From assembly GCA_949775045.1 (NCBI GenBank), contig OX459097.1, forward strand, positions 20,557,668 to 20,621,667: DNA of 64,000 nucleotides, written 5' to 3'. This DNA comes from Metridium senile. Its lineage: Eukaryota > Cnidaria > Anthozoa > Actiniaria > Metridiidae. The position numbers and the translations under genes are program-made. Within the stretch, counting starts at the first letter, position 1, and each line of letters starts with the position of its first letter. Below, piece after piece: positions 1 through 11,339 of this stretch. The notes below the pieces were generated by a model. The model was not told the origin of the DNA, did not search any database, and was given only the letters and a program-made list of their open reading frames with translations.

Positions 1-110
1 TCCACAATTGCTAAGGCTTTTCTCACATAATGTGATTTCCACAATTTTCACAATGGATTTTTTTTTTGTGTCACATTTTCCTTCCAACAATTGTTGGAAA
101 TTCCTAAATT
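1..110. repeat. Diverged repeat shared with 12415-12523
   Basis: The first ~110 bases align by eye with 12415-12523: both have TTCCACA blocks, a GGCTTTT block, a TGTCAC block and a TTG(T/G)GGAA block in the same order and orientation. The spacing (12.4 kb) is close to the 10.8 kb between the two paralogous minus-strand gene ends at 3.2 and 14.0 kb, so this may be the edge of an old segmental duplication. A dispersed repeat is the alternative. Confidence 0.4.
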
Positions 111-181
111 CATATGTGGGTTGTGTTGTGTGCTGTGTAATGAATTGGATTCTCTACTTCTCTCTCTACTTCTTATTTTAC

Positions 182-324
182 CTGTGCTTCTTCTTGGCAT
201 TTCCCCCCCTTTCGTCCATACTCATCTTTGTGCTGTTCTTGTTGATGTTTCGACTCATCTTTATATTCATCTGATTCTAGTTGAACATGATTGGTTTCTT
301 TCTCAAGCTCAAGCTCTGCTTCTC
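182..324 (-). CDS. Internal coding exon, acidic tyrosine-bearing segment (unknown gene)
   Basis: Minus-strand exon of 143 nt bounded by a CAG acceptor (327-325) and a GTAAAA donor (181 downward). Only one frame is open: 2 nt, then 47 codons, so it enters in phase 1 and leaves in phase 0. The peptide begins EAELELEKETNHVQLESDEY and continues with KDES and HKDEY repeats; it is highly charged, with no membrane segment. I do not recognise it. Its acidic, Tyr-containing composition resembles the acidic exon of gene A at 4337-4444, which lies upstream on the same strand, so it could belong to a related gene or be an alternative downstream exon. The gene would continue past the left edge of the window. 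Confidence 0.5.
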
Positions 325-2340
325 CTGGTAAGTTGGAGAATGGAGACTAAAAAGGCATAATAATAACAATTCATTACACCTACCAGTAAAAGACAATTAT
401 TACATAACAAAAAAGTAATTATAAACAAAGCAACAATTTACGTATAGGAATGCTTCGAGCGCCAACACGACAAGAGGGTTTAAACGCTACCATAAAACTT
501 AAATGTCCTCATTATAATATAACAAATAAAAACCGCAAATTTGAAAGAGATTTTAGCTGTTTCTGGGCATAGCATTAAACAATTCTTAGTAAGTATTCTG
601 TATGAATTTCAAGGTCATAATTGTAAAGAATGCTGATGAAAGTGAGATTCTCTTTTTATAGTAGGACAATATTAATACTACAAAACTTTATAATGTTTTG
701 CTGTAAACTATTTAAACTATAAACTATTTTCTTCTGAAAAATACAATTAGTTATTATACTAGCCTAAGGTGCAAAACAGACAATATTAGGAATACACTAC
801 ACTTTGAAAATAAAATTAACAAATTGTGTGCAGGAGGTTCTGCAAAATTCATATAACGAGTTTTCAAATGTTATCCTTTTCTAGTCAAAAAGCTTTACTG
901 TAAAACAAAAAAAGCAGATTCCAGTTCTAAACTATATCTGCTTATACTTTAAACAATAACAATACGAAATGAATAAGTAGAAATAGAATTTGGTTTCTGC
1001 ATATTGCCTTTCCACCCCATAATGGCGACAGCCTACTCGTACACCAAATGTATATGTTGTAGTATTCGTCTTAATCCACAAAATAACAACAAATAACACG
1101 AATTGCCGTAGAAACTACTGTTCAAGTCTTAGTCCACGGTTTTCTACAATGTGTTATGCCATAAAACATTAAAATATAATACTTTCTTGTACCTTTTGAG
1201 AAACAGACATCATCAATTTCTCGACTGGACGACAGAAGAAAGAAATTGGCTTTGTTTCTGCTTGGATTTTACACCAGATCGAAAAAAAATCGAATTTCAG
1301 TTGCACAAGTGCTAGTTGAACTTTATTTGATAACAAGCAAGAATCGCCAGAAACTACACTCGATATAACTTGCTTTCTGCCTTTCGATTTCCTTTTTTAC
1401 CCTTTTGTAGGGAAACGCAGGCTACTTAAGGCCTGGGTTTTAAATCTATATCCGATAAAATCAATTTTGCATGTTACGGCATATAAAGGTAGATATTGTT
1501 GATTAACTATTCCGGCGCCCATGCGCACACTCACAAGGTCAGCGGTGCAACATAAAAGCGGTAGATAATTTTATCAGATTTTACAAAGAAATGTATAGAG
1601 GATCAAAGTTCTTTTCGAATTATAAAATTCTCGGTAAGGATTTGTCAATTTACCTAACTGGAAATATATTGTATGACATTAAAGCATTTGATTTTTACCA
1701 AACATAGCTTTATTAATTGAATAGAAACCTTTCCTTTCGATAGTTGACGGTTTTCTGTTTTCTTCCCATACATGCTCTGTATTCAGGAATTTTCAGATTG
1801 TAAAGTTGCAAGAAAAACACGAAAAGTGTGATATTCATAGCATCATTTTTCAAAATTAAAGCTTGTTACCTCATTTACCGTGGCGGTTTCATAAACTAAA
1901 TACATCATTAATTGCTTGTGTGTAATTTGTCGTCGATCGAACGAAGTTTTACCTTTCCTTTTTAACTTTGAAAAAGCTCCAAATTGAATTGACGTTCGTA
2001 AGACGCCATATATTTGCAATCAGACATCCATGATCAAGTAGAGGTAATTTGGGATGCGATAACTTTAGAAATTCTTCACAAACTAAGACATGTTTGGTAC
2101 CAAAATGAAGCTTGTTTTCCCAGCTCTTATTTACAATAGAGTTTAATGGGATAGCTGTTAAAGCACAGGCAAACCGTAGCAAGAAAGTTGGGTTTCATCG
2201 AGTGCAGGCCTGAGCAAATTTTCAACGGTTTTACATTCAAACCAACTGATGCGTTCTTTTCTGATGCTGAATCTTCGAAAAGTTATATTTTTCGATTAAA
2301 GATGCTATAGAAATTACAATAAACAGTTAACAGTTAACAA
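325..2340. other. No recognisable gene
   Basis: About 2 kb of AT-rich sequence with frequent stops in all frames. There is no splice-bounded open segment or terminal repeat I can support. ORFs here are short and of random composition. Confidence 0.5.
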
Positions 2341-3030
2341 TTTTTTTTATATATTTTATTGATTTTTTGATAGTTTTTTACACATAAACACAATTACAAA
2401 AGACTGAAAAAGTACATAAATTAAATATAACGATTTTTGGGTAATTCGTTATTAAATTATATTGACTAAATTATGAAATAAGCTTTGGATTTTCTGATAT
2501 TGTTTCAAATGAGTGTATAGCTTGTTGTTATTTTTTGCAATGATGTATTCGATTTCTTCATAGTCTATTAGATTTATTTGATAATATTTAATGACAGGTA
2601 GTAACTGTTTTTGTCTGCAATTATAAAGTACATGTTTGTATAGTAAAAATAAGAAACCTTTCATAGTGTCTTTAGAACTCCCTATTAATGAGAACATTTT
2701 TAAAACTTAGCTCTGGTATTAACTTTACATTTGCGCTGCTTAGACATTGGTTAATGTTAAAGTATAGGTCCTTTGATTTTACACATTCGACAAAAAAATG
2801 TTCCATAGATTCGTTTGATGTTTTACAAAATGTGCATAAATTAAAGGCGAGTCCACTTTTTTAAATTTATATAACTTCATGTTTAAGAATAAACAGTTAT
2901 TCAGTATCTTATATTGGAATTCTCTTAGTCTAAAATTATTTGTTAAGCTATACACTCTTTGATAGACTGATACCCACTCAATGTCCTTATTGCCCAGAGG
3001 CTCGGAAAAATACGTAAGCAACTCGTAAAA
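2341..3030 (-). mobile_element. LINE fragment, C-terminal region (L1/Tx1-like)
   Basis: Two minus-strand open segments (3021-2779 and 2697-2452) read as the region after the reverse transcriptase of L1/Tx1-type elements. The first contains VYSLTNNFRLREFQYKILNN followed by a KVDSPL segment, the familiar 'FQYKLLHRIL.TN..L.KIG.VDSPLC' layout of these elements with the cysteines eroded. The second contains a YYQINLIDYEEIEYIIAKNN segment, matching the usual C-terminal E-x-IA-x-N region. They are separated by a frameshift. A short T run on the plus strand at 2341-2348 could be the remnant of its poly-A end. It is 5'-truncated and dead. Family naming is by eye. Confidence 0.6.
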
Positions 3031-3188
3031 TATCAGCCCGTAATACCCAAGAAAATATTTAATAAGTGGTATTTACTGATGCACATATTGATGTTGTAAG
3101 AAAAAATTAAACTATGAGCTCCGCTATTAGGTATTACCTAATTTACCTAATTTGTATATTATTATTATTTTATTCAAGTATTACTGAA

Positions 3189-5054
3189 TTACTCAAAATC
3201 AAATGCTTTTGAATACGCGTACATATCCATAAAGTCATCTCCACTGTGGTGTTTAGTATCTAGTTGTACTCCAGACTGTTCTCCTGTCAGTTCTTCACTT
3301 GCCGACTATAAATAGTAGAGACATAAGTATATTATTAGTCATAAATTACAAAAGTACCATGACACAACAAGCTAACCAATAAACAAAATTATATTTAAAG
3401 GGATCCTCCACTAAAAATGAACTTGAACTTATATGGTTATAAAAATTATGCTGATTTCAAATATATATCAAATATTTTCATCAGACGATTTTTCGCGCGG
3501 AAAGAACGGTTTTTAATGTGAGAAAAAATATTTTTGGAATCCCTGTGGCAGAGGATGACGTCAGGTTCACGTCATGATGATATTTATTTGAAATCAGAAT
3601 AATTTGTATCATCATATAAGTTCAAGTTAATTTTTAGTGAAGGATCCCTCTTTACAATCATTTATGGACACAAAAATTATTTTTGAACTCAATTTTTTGT
3701 AAGGTTGTGGATCTCAATCTGTTGTTTGATGGAGTTTATTTAAAAAAAGGGTACTTTGAGGTGAATTGTGAATTATATTCATTTTACTACAATGGTTTGT
3801 AAGCAGCACCATGGAACTAGAGTGTAGCTTTAGTCAACATGCATTTACCCTAAATTTCACATTAGACAACATTATAAGCTCTAGTTAACTTACCAAGACA
3901 TTTGCAATACTAGGGCACTTGATTTCTAAAACATCTGGTGGGCGGATACTGACAACACAGTTTTCCTGTGCCTCTCCTATCTTTGCATCTACTTTAGCTT
4001 CAGTTTCTAAAGTTACTTCTCTCTTGACTTCTTGGCTTGCAGCAGTATCTGTAGACTGATAAAGAATACGTTTGCCTGTTACTTGGAAAAGTACGAGTGA
4101 CAAAATATATCTTCTATGGGTACATACCCATTAATACTTTTAAATGGATACAATTAATTTGAAAAAAAAACCCCACCTTTTATTAATTTAAACTTCTCTA
4201 GTAAAGGTATTTCCACAAAATATATATTTTGGTAAACATTTCAAAGAAAAAATATAGATTAATTAACATAACATGTATTTGCAAAAACCAAGAAATGTTT
4301 TGTCTGATTAATTATGCAGAACTTAACAAAACATACATGCGGATCTATATAGTCTTCTTCATCTTCTTCTTGTTTTTGTTCTCCTTCATCTGCATCTAGT
4401 TTTACTTCATCAAACTTGCTTCCTGCCAGTTCTTTACTTGTCGACTATATAAGTATAAACATATCAATTACAACAGTACCATCACACAACAAGCTTATAG
4501 CAATCATGAACACAATAGTTGTAAAAACTTTAAAGCAAAACTCTAATGCCCAAACCCCCTTTCCACACACCAATGATGATCGGTTGGGTTCTACAATACT
4601 TCAGCCTTTCTGAGTTACAGCTAGGTGAAAAGCGTTTCTATTAGGATGTTATTTTTATACATATTCCCTCAACAATTTTCAGTGTCCAATATTGTATACA
4701 TAGCCTGTCAACGTTCCAACCATATGCTTAAAAACTGGTAAACATACATAGACACTTATATTAATAGTTGAGTTATCATTGGCTTAAAATAAATAATATT
4801 TCAGGGGTTTTTGATCACGTTTTTCTGTTATATTTATTATACTGATATTGTATGTAAGCAACACCATAGTGCTAGAGTTATTCAACGTAGTTTAACACTA
4901 AACTAAAAACGTTCAAAAACTCTAATTTACTTACCAAGAAATTTGATATACCAGGGCACTTAATGACTAAAGTATCTGGTGGCTGGATACTTATAACACA
5001 ATCTGCTAATTCTATCTTCGCTTTGACATATTGGTTTCCAACAGTATCTGTACA
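3189..5054 (-). CDS. Gene A: duplicated-exon gene with a two-cysteine module and an FMDM tail (partial, four exons)
   Basis: Four minus-strand exons, all phase 0 with AG/GT borders, in transcript order: 5054-4935 (40 codons), 4444-4337 (36 codons), 4055-3894 (54 codons), 3305-3189 (38 codons plus TAA). Exons 1 and 3 are the same module: S/C-T-D-T start, then a cysteine, a (S)I.PPD..(V/E)IK stretch, a second cysteine 15-16 residues on, and a -NFL/-NVL end. Exons 2 and 4 are a second module starting S(T/A)S(K/E)EL(A/T)G. Exon 2 is very acidic and ends DEEDYIDPH; exon 4 ends DDFMDMYAYSKAFDFE. The C-terminus therefore looks like a cytoplasmic tail with tyrosine motifs, but no membrane segment was found. 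The 5' end is not defined: a truncated third copy of module 1 lies upstream at 5631-5548 and possible further exons at 7612-7529. I do not recognise the protein family. Phase-0 exons would allow skipping without a frameshift. Confidence 0.6.
3398..3652. mobile_element. Foldback MITE, TA target duplication
   Basis: Imperfect palindrome of 255 bp in the last intron of gene A. Left arm AAGGGATCCTCCACTAAAA and right arm TTTTTAGTGAAGGATCCCT are inverted copies that continue for about 40 bp through the ACTTGAACTTATATG segment. TA lies at both outer edges (3396-3397 and 3653-3654), fitting a Tc1/mariner-type MITE. No coding capacity. Confidence 0.65.
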
Positions 5055-5547
5055 CTAATAGAGAATACTTATGTTTGTTACTTGGAAAATGTGAGTATTG
5101 CAAGATTAATTATGCACAACTTAACAAATCTGAAAGAAGTTAGTATTTTTCTTAACAAAACATACACATTGCAAAAGCCTTGAAATAGTTCTCGAAATAG
5201 TTTAAAATAATAATGATAATTCGTGCGATATCGGCTTTACGAGTGAATTCGACGTGGAATTCACGAGTTATCCAATGAATTTTCCTTGAATCTCATAACT
5301 CATTTTTTCATACAAGAATAAAGACTAAAATAAGCGCGCGCCAAGAAAAATTTGTTTTGAAATGAAGCCAATTCGCATTTCAAATAAATCAAACAACATG
5401 AGTGAAGCTACATGTGGATTGTTTGATCAGTTTTATATTGAACCTCATGGCATGGTTGACTGTTGATAAAAAATCCGTTTTGTGATCTGATTCTACTTAT
5501 TTAACATGAAAATTACTATGACATTGTATGGAATTATTGTAAAAAAA

Positions 5548-5631
5548 AGTATCTGGTGGATGGATACTTATAACACAATCTGCTGCTTCTATCTTCCCTT
5601 TAACACATTGTTTTCCAACGGTATCTGAAGA
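5548..5631 (-). pseudogene. Truncated copy of the gene A two-cysteine exon
   Basis: Minus-strand reading from an AG acceptor (5633-5632) gives SSDTVGKQCVKGKIEAADCV and then ISIHPPDT, closely matching the exon at 5054-4935. It then runs into a poly-T/A tract where the second cysteine and the GT donor should be. It is therefore a broken duplicate about 580 bp upstream of the intact copy. It may be the source of, or a leftover from, the tandem exon duplication. Confidence 0.65.
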
Positions 5632-5873
5632 CTAATTGAGAAGACTATTGTTTGGTACTTAGAAAATGTGAGTTTCAAAATACATCTTCTCTTGATACTT
5701 TTAAATGGATACAAAAAAACATTTTATTAGATAATGGAACTTTTCTTCTGGTAAAATAGAAGGTAAATCCAAAAATATATTTTTGGTATACAATTCAGTC
5801 ACATCACTGTGAATTTTCAAAACAAAGAAAAGTATTGTGAGATTAATTATGCAGAACTTAACAAATCTAAAAT

Positions 5874-6320
5874 CATATGTCAACACTTGTCGCCGATGGA
5901 ATAATATTGATTGCTACACACGTAACATTATGTCCCACAAAAGATTCATAGCAAAAGTAAAAAAAAGATGTTTTAAAAGAAAATAAGAAACTTGCACACT
6001 TAATAGTCAAAAATACCTATTGACTTTATCATCTGCTAGTCACTTGATAAGTGCACATGCATTTACATTTATATATTAATATATCACAACCTTTCAAACA
6101 CCGATATTCTTCTTGTTATAAATGTAATTAACGTATTTATAATCTTTACTATTTTTCATATCTTTATTCTTGTAATTAACGTATTTATAATTTTACTAAT
6201 CATATACTTTTCTTGTAAATTTTAAAGTATTAATAGGAGGGCCATAGTGAAAACTACTGGGCGACCAGTAACTATGTTTTAACCCTCGATTAAATAAAGA
6301 CGCATCATCATCATCATCAA
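5874..6320 (+). mobile_element. 3' end of a LINE with a (CAT/ATC)n tail
   Basis: A block of about 445 bp interrupts a duplicated intron sequence. 5839-5872 matches 5102-5134, and the match resumes at 6321 (matching 5138-5178). The inserted block ends with a GGGCGACCAGTAACTATG-type 3' UTR, AATAAAGACG and (CAT)n directly at the junction, as in 5'-truncated L2/CR1-like non-LTR insertions. No coding part is left. Confidence 0.6.
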
Positions 6321-6844
6321 GTTAGTATTTTTCTTAACAAAACATACACATTGCAAAAGCGTTGCAGAAGCTCACACATTTGTTGATCGGTGATGCTTTG
6401 CGCCCTTCGCCTAACCTTGAGGTATTCATAAATCAGTTTGCTACAATGCCATTTTTAATCCGAGTTAATCCGCTAAATGTTTCTTGGTATTTCAGTTCTC
6501 CGAATATGTTTCTATATTTTTAGTGTAATATTTTGTATCTTTTCTGTATAAAACTTTAAATAATAAGCTTTGAAATTCGATGGATGGTAGTCGAATGGTA
6601 GTACTCAGAATCAGTCACTCCCAGTACTCAAAATCTGCCATAGATCTGTTCAAAGCAGCCAATAGTACCATGAAGAAAGAAAATATATTTTAGATACTAT
6701 TTAGTTGGAGAAATTACCTGAAAATAATTCAAATTGTGTATTACACCATGAGCCATTTTGCTGATGGCGCATTATACGATGTCAAATTGTTCGAGAGAAA
6801 ACGCTGTACAAAATCAGTATAAACAAATTGTTTAAATTGTCATT

Positions 6845-6975
6845 TTGGTTCATTTGTTGCTAACTATAACATTCTCTTTTAAAATAGACAAAAAAGAATA
6901 CAAAAACAGCTCTATTTAAATGTAAGCTAGTCATTTAACGTTTACCTTGTTCAAACGTGTGTCCGCCATTTTGAA
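6845..6975. repeat. Dispersed repeat copy (other copy near 23935-24090)
   Basis: The segment with TAACTATAACATTCTC, AAAATAGACAAAAAA, an AGCT-TATTTAA block and a CCGCCATTTTGAA block is matched in order by 23965-24090. Both are noncoding. The rest of 6321-7528 shows no supported gene. Confidence 0.4.
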
Positions 6976-7528
6976 ATGATTGATGAAGGGACTGGACCTA
7001 ATATTATACATTATGACCGAAAATGTCTTGCGTATTACAAATATTCTAAAAATATCGGTGTTTAAAAACTATAATCGTGTTTCCATTCAATGTATGGCGG
7101 AAATTACAATAGCGTACTTTTTTGTAAACTAATACATACGATTCACGTCCAACTATTTTTGAAGTACTCAGTGTGCTCTTATAATATTCAATCTGAGTTC
7201 AGTGATTGTTAGAAAAAAATTACTAACGAATTGTAGGCATTAATCATCTCAGCTCATCATTATTTTACATCCAGATTATATTTGCAGATTGTGATTGTTG
7301 AAGCAAAGACATTATTATAAAAACAAAAAATCACCTAAATATGTCTAAATTTACTAATTATATATTTAAGTATTCACACATTCAAAATGTTAAGGCAAAA
7401 AATTCTAACAAACCAGCTTTTTTAAATTCAGACTTTATCAAAATTAATTACATAAAAAGTTTTTAAAAGGTTTCAAAATTTATGTAGGAAAGCTTCCATT
7501 ATATTGTGTGCAAAAGAGACACTCTTAC

Positions 7529-7612
7529 CTGATACCTGCTGGAATACTTTCACCATCAACGAATGCGAGCAATGAGTTTCTGTTTCACATACGATGTTAT
7601 TTAAGTTATCAC
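7529..7612 (-). CDS. Possible coding exon, phase 1-1 (unknown)
   Basis: Minus-strand segment bounded by AG (7614-7613) and a GTAAGAG donor (7528 downward). It reads 2 nt, 27 codons, 1 nt, with peptide DNLNNIVCETETHCSHSLMV then KVFQQVS and two cysteines. A diverged copy in the opposite orientation is at 15716-15802 with its frame partly conserved but ended by a stop. Conservation of the donor and frame between the copies supports a former exon. Whether it belongs to gene A downstream on the same strand is unknown; the other gene A exons are phase 0. Confidence 0.35.
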
Positions 7613-8168
7613 CTCATTGTAGGCTGCACTGAGTGTGTACCGCTCCAAATACCGAATGTTTTGGTAAGTTCCAAAAAAAAGAAGAAAATAGCAAGTTAAA
7701 GTTCGGGTATCAACCCTCATTGTAGTACAGCAACTAATGATAAGGAATGTCTTGGCGACCACCAATCCAGAAAATCATAGTCATCAGTTTTAGGAGAATC
7801 AGAATTAAACCAGTAACAGAAGTCCATTTCGATCGTTTTTGTGGCTACTGCCATATATGGCTAATAGCCACTATGCAATCGGATTGAGTGAGTGTAACAA
7901 AAGAAACACAGGAGGCCGAAGTTTTCATTGTGGACATACTTGTAGACGGACTAGACCTCCCCTCCCCCATTAGGCTTTATATCTGATGATATCACCAAAC
8001 CAATACAAACCTCTCCTGTGTTATCTCTTGGAATTTATACCCCGAATCTGGAAAGTAACTATACATGTGAGACAGGTCAATGTCTCCCAACCAATGCAAT
8101 CGCACATGCTCAATATGACCTTTATTGAAGTGCAACACTTATTGATTTAGTAAATTCTGCCGTATCTT

Positions 8169-8363
8169 TTACGAATAACCTTTCATAAGGGATATTCCTG
8201 TTTCGTATAAATTCGCGCAGGCAAAAGACAAGTAAAATAACAGAAAACAAACACACCACAATGCATAAAAAATGTTTTTTTTAGGACGATCAACGGTAAT
8301 GTTAGCGCATCTTGTCCGCAAGTTTTGCTTGCGTCTATTTCTCATTTCTATTTTTTTTTTCAC
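8169..8363 (-). CDS. Hypothetical short ORF with a hydrophobic segment
   Basis: 64-residue minus-strand ORF: a basic N-terminus (MKKKIEMRNRRK) followed by a hydrophobic run ALWCVCFLLFYLSFACA, resembling a late signal peptide or membrane anchor, then about 14 residues. It lies upstream of gene A on the same strand and could be a signal-peptide exon, but no strong donor follows and poly-T tracts flank it. Chance ORF is a serious alternative. Confidence 0.18.
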   Translation of the reverse strand: MKKKIEMRNRRKQNLRTRCANITVDRPKKNIFYALWCVCFLLFYLSFACANLYETGISLMKGYS

Positions 8364-8602
8364 GAACCGTCGAAATATATATATATATATATATTTTTAT
8401 AAAAAATTAGATTGTTCTATAAAATGTACCTTGAAAAAAATAAAATTCCTCGTTTATGCGGAGAACCGGCCTGCCATGAACACGAGGCAACCAACAGAAA
8501 GCCCAAACAACACTAATGCTATTCGCCACCTTAGATGTGAAAGTTTGGATTTCTCATACTTCTAAATAGTTAAATGTTTCAAATCTGAGTATATGGCTTT
8601 AA

Positions 8603-10024
8603 GGTATCAGGATTGGTTATGGACCCCTATGTGCGCGACATCAAATTGTGCTCAAGCTTTACAATATTTTGTTATAAAAGTATATATTATCTGATAGGTG
8701 AATAAATGTAGTTTTAGGAAACATTTTCGAATTGTCCATAACTTAAATTGCGAAAAAGATATGTAGAGTTTAGTGTGATTTGAATGTCCTCTGTTTGAAA
8801 AATCACAGCCCTTTACAAATTACCGTCATGTCAATAACAAACACGTCTTTGCACGTAAGAGAAGTTAATCTTCAAAACGGTGCCTGGGATTTTTCATATC
8901 TATCTTAGATCAGTTGCTACGAGATCTCAAACATCAACAATCGATATTTTAATGTATTTTCTTACTAATGAAGTGATATCTTTTTAACAAAATAAAAAAT
9001 AGGAAATCGCAGACACTGTCCCACGCTTGAAACATCGTTCTACAAAATTGCGAAGTTAAGTTGCAATCTGTTAAAATTTGAGCGAATGATAGTCGTTTAA
9101 AAATGAAGGTTTGAGGCTAAAAAGTTACCGAGAAAAACGCGTTTATAAGTTTCGGGCCAGGGAGCCGCTGAGTGTTTACACAGACACTTCATCTGTCAAT
9201 GAGTTGTCATCTTGCCTGGTCTGTATCATATACCGTAGGCTATTATAATTGTAATAGGATGCTATTCCAGTCACTCGTTCTCTGGTGTATTGAAACCCAT
9301 GTTTCTAGTCGATGTCGATGATGACTTTGATGCATTTCGCCTATAATATTAGTTGACACTCACTGAAATCCTAACATACGATTTTACAAATTCAACTAGA
9401 GAAACAAACTATGCCTAGGGGAAACTGTTCGCGTGTGAATGCCGAAGCTGTGGCCGATGCAAACACACAACCAGAGCCGCTACGGCGACCTAGAGAAATT
9501 GTTATTCAACAAATGAGGGAATTAGGGCCGGGTAATTATGATCGTATTTTAATGTCAATACCTTTGTAACAACGCACAGATAACAATGCTACTTTTACCG
9601 CTTACTTTCGAGTGAATATTGAATATTTGACGTTCTAACTTCGGCCCTAACTTCTAGGACTTCTAGATTTGATGGCGAAGTGTTTGTATTTAAAACCTCG
9701 AAGCAATATGACAGAGATTTTTAAAAGTTTTTCGATTTTCGCGTAGAAGATATTTGAGTAAGATTCTTCATTTTGTGAGTAAACATGCACGGCGATTTAT
9801 ATTGTTGCCTGGCAATTAGCTTTCGATGACAGATAGCTAATTAGTTGTTGACATGATAGTTCCGGTCAAATGTTGATCACGAATTTTATTATCAGCAATT
9901 TAGCGAAATTGGAAAGTAAAAACGGCATTTTTTTTAAAGCATATGTTAGATAATATCACAATCTAACTTATAGAAGAAGAAAAAAAAATTGAGCAGAGAG
10001 TTGTCCATAACCAGTCCTGATACC
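8603..10024. mobile_element. TTAA-flanked DNA transposon, 1.42 kb
   Basis: Terminal inverted repeats GGTATCAGGATTGGTTATGG (left) and CCATAACCAGTCCTGATACC (right) differ at one position over 22 bp and are flanked by TTAA at 8599-8602 and 10025-10028. TTAA duplication is known for piggyBac and Kolobok superfamilies; the termini do not start with the CCY of typical piggyBac. The interior has no transposase; only a short, locally GC-richer ORF at 9411-9569 stands out. Confidence 0.75.
9411..9569 (+). CDS. Small ORF inside the TTAA element (52 codons)
   Basis: ATG at 9411 in a GAAACAAACTATG context, open for 52 codons to TAA at 9567. The start MPRGNCSRVNAEAVADANTQ is followed by PEPLRRPREIVIQQMRELGPG. 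GC content and codon use here are visibly higher than in the surrounding AT-rich DNA. A GGGTAATT just after GPG could be a splice donor, so this might be a first coding exon of a lost transposase or a captured exon. Family not recognised. Confidence 0.3.
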   Translation: MPRGNCSRVNAEAVADANTQPEPLRRPREIVIQQMRELGPGNYDRILMSIPL

Positions 10025-10865
10025 TTAAGTATATTGTTTGCTCAAGGTATATAGCTGCTATTCAGTTTTCGTAAATGTTTGTTTTCTAGACCTTAGTTAT
10101 TAGTATTCACAGTAGCTACATGCCTATGCCTATAGGCTGCCTATTTTTACAATGACTCGTGACGTCAATCACTGTCAATCACATCATAAATATAAACAAG
10201 TACAAGGTATCACAATACATTTAATTGGACCACATTAGGGTCGTCATGGTAACGACAAAAGTAATACCGGACAATATAACATGAAGTCGAGGCTATAGTG
10301 AGGCCGAAAAGACCATCGGGGTACGTACTATTGTCCTATTGTACATGTTGTCTGGTCGAAAACGACGGAGAAAAAAAAAACATTTTAAGACTGGTCTACC
10401 ACAGATAGTCCAGTAATAATTGCAATATGCATGGTTTCTTTTTAACAAAAGGTACTGAATAAATTTTTGTCATTTTATAGTTTTTATGACACAAAACTCA
10501 CAAAGTTTGAAGTATATTTGCAATTTCTCATTCTTATTTGCTATTTGCTATTAAATAAATATTCAAAGTGTTTATTTTGATTTTTTTAGAACCAAGCTGG
10601 CTAGTTTACCAATAAGAACCTGTTAAACAAACCCAAAAAGTAAGTTCTTACTAGAAAAATAATCTGAATTATTATAGTCAAAGTGAGGAAATTTAACTAA
10701 AGTGTTGCACGAATATAAAAAAAAATAACTTTAATTTTTTTTACTGCTGAAATACTGACCCTCCCCCTTCCCAATTCTTAATATTGAGGGGGAGTCATTG
10801 TTTAGAGCTTATGTGGTTCACCTTTAAATGCAGTTTCATTTTATTGCAACCTTATTGTGGAAAAA

Positions 10866-10878
10866 GGGGGGGGGGGGG
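10866..10878 (+). repeat. Poly-G tract (13 G)
   Basis: Uninterrupted run of 13 G following A5, in noncoding DNA just left of a TA MITE. Confidence 0.9.
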
Positions 10879-10904
10879 TCGTGTTTTCTTTATTTTAATT
10901 GATA

Positions 10905-11100
10905 CACCTAATTGCAAGAACGTTGACCTGACTCCTGTTATTTAGTGGGAAAGAAATTAGATCAAAGACAAAAGAGGATCACTGAAGCTGAACACTTTCT
11001 TCCAAAAAAAAGTTCAGCTTGAGAGACCTTCTTTTGTCTTTGATTTAATTTATTTCCCACTAAATAACAAAGGCCAGGACAACGTCCTTGCAATTAGGTG
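10905..11100. mobile_element. Foldback MITE, TA target duplication
   Basis: 196-bp palindrome: left CACCTAATTGCAAG... and right ...CTTGCAATTAGGTG, with arms continuing through TTATTTAGTGGGAAA / TTTCCCACTAAATAA and AAAGACAAAAGA / TCTTTTGTCTTT. TA at 10903-10904 and 11101-11102. Tc1/mariner-type nonautonomous element; the CACCT start is shared with the larger element at 33862. Confidence 0.8.
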
Positions 11101-11339
11101 TATAACAACCTTATTTGCTATTAACACAGAGATGGCAATATTTGAGAAACAGGGTTTTGTAACAGAAAATAATTGAATCCTTATTTTTTGAAATCGATCC
11201 CATTACTAAATAGATAAATTGGTAAATTGTTATTTATTTATTAATCATTTTTATCATTTTACTGATAACTGCAGTTTACACATTTAAAAAAAATACATAT
11301 TTGTTGTATTACTTTATCACAAATACTCTTTTGTTACAA

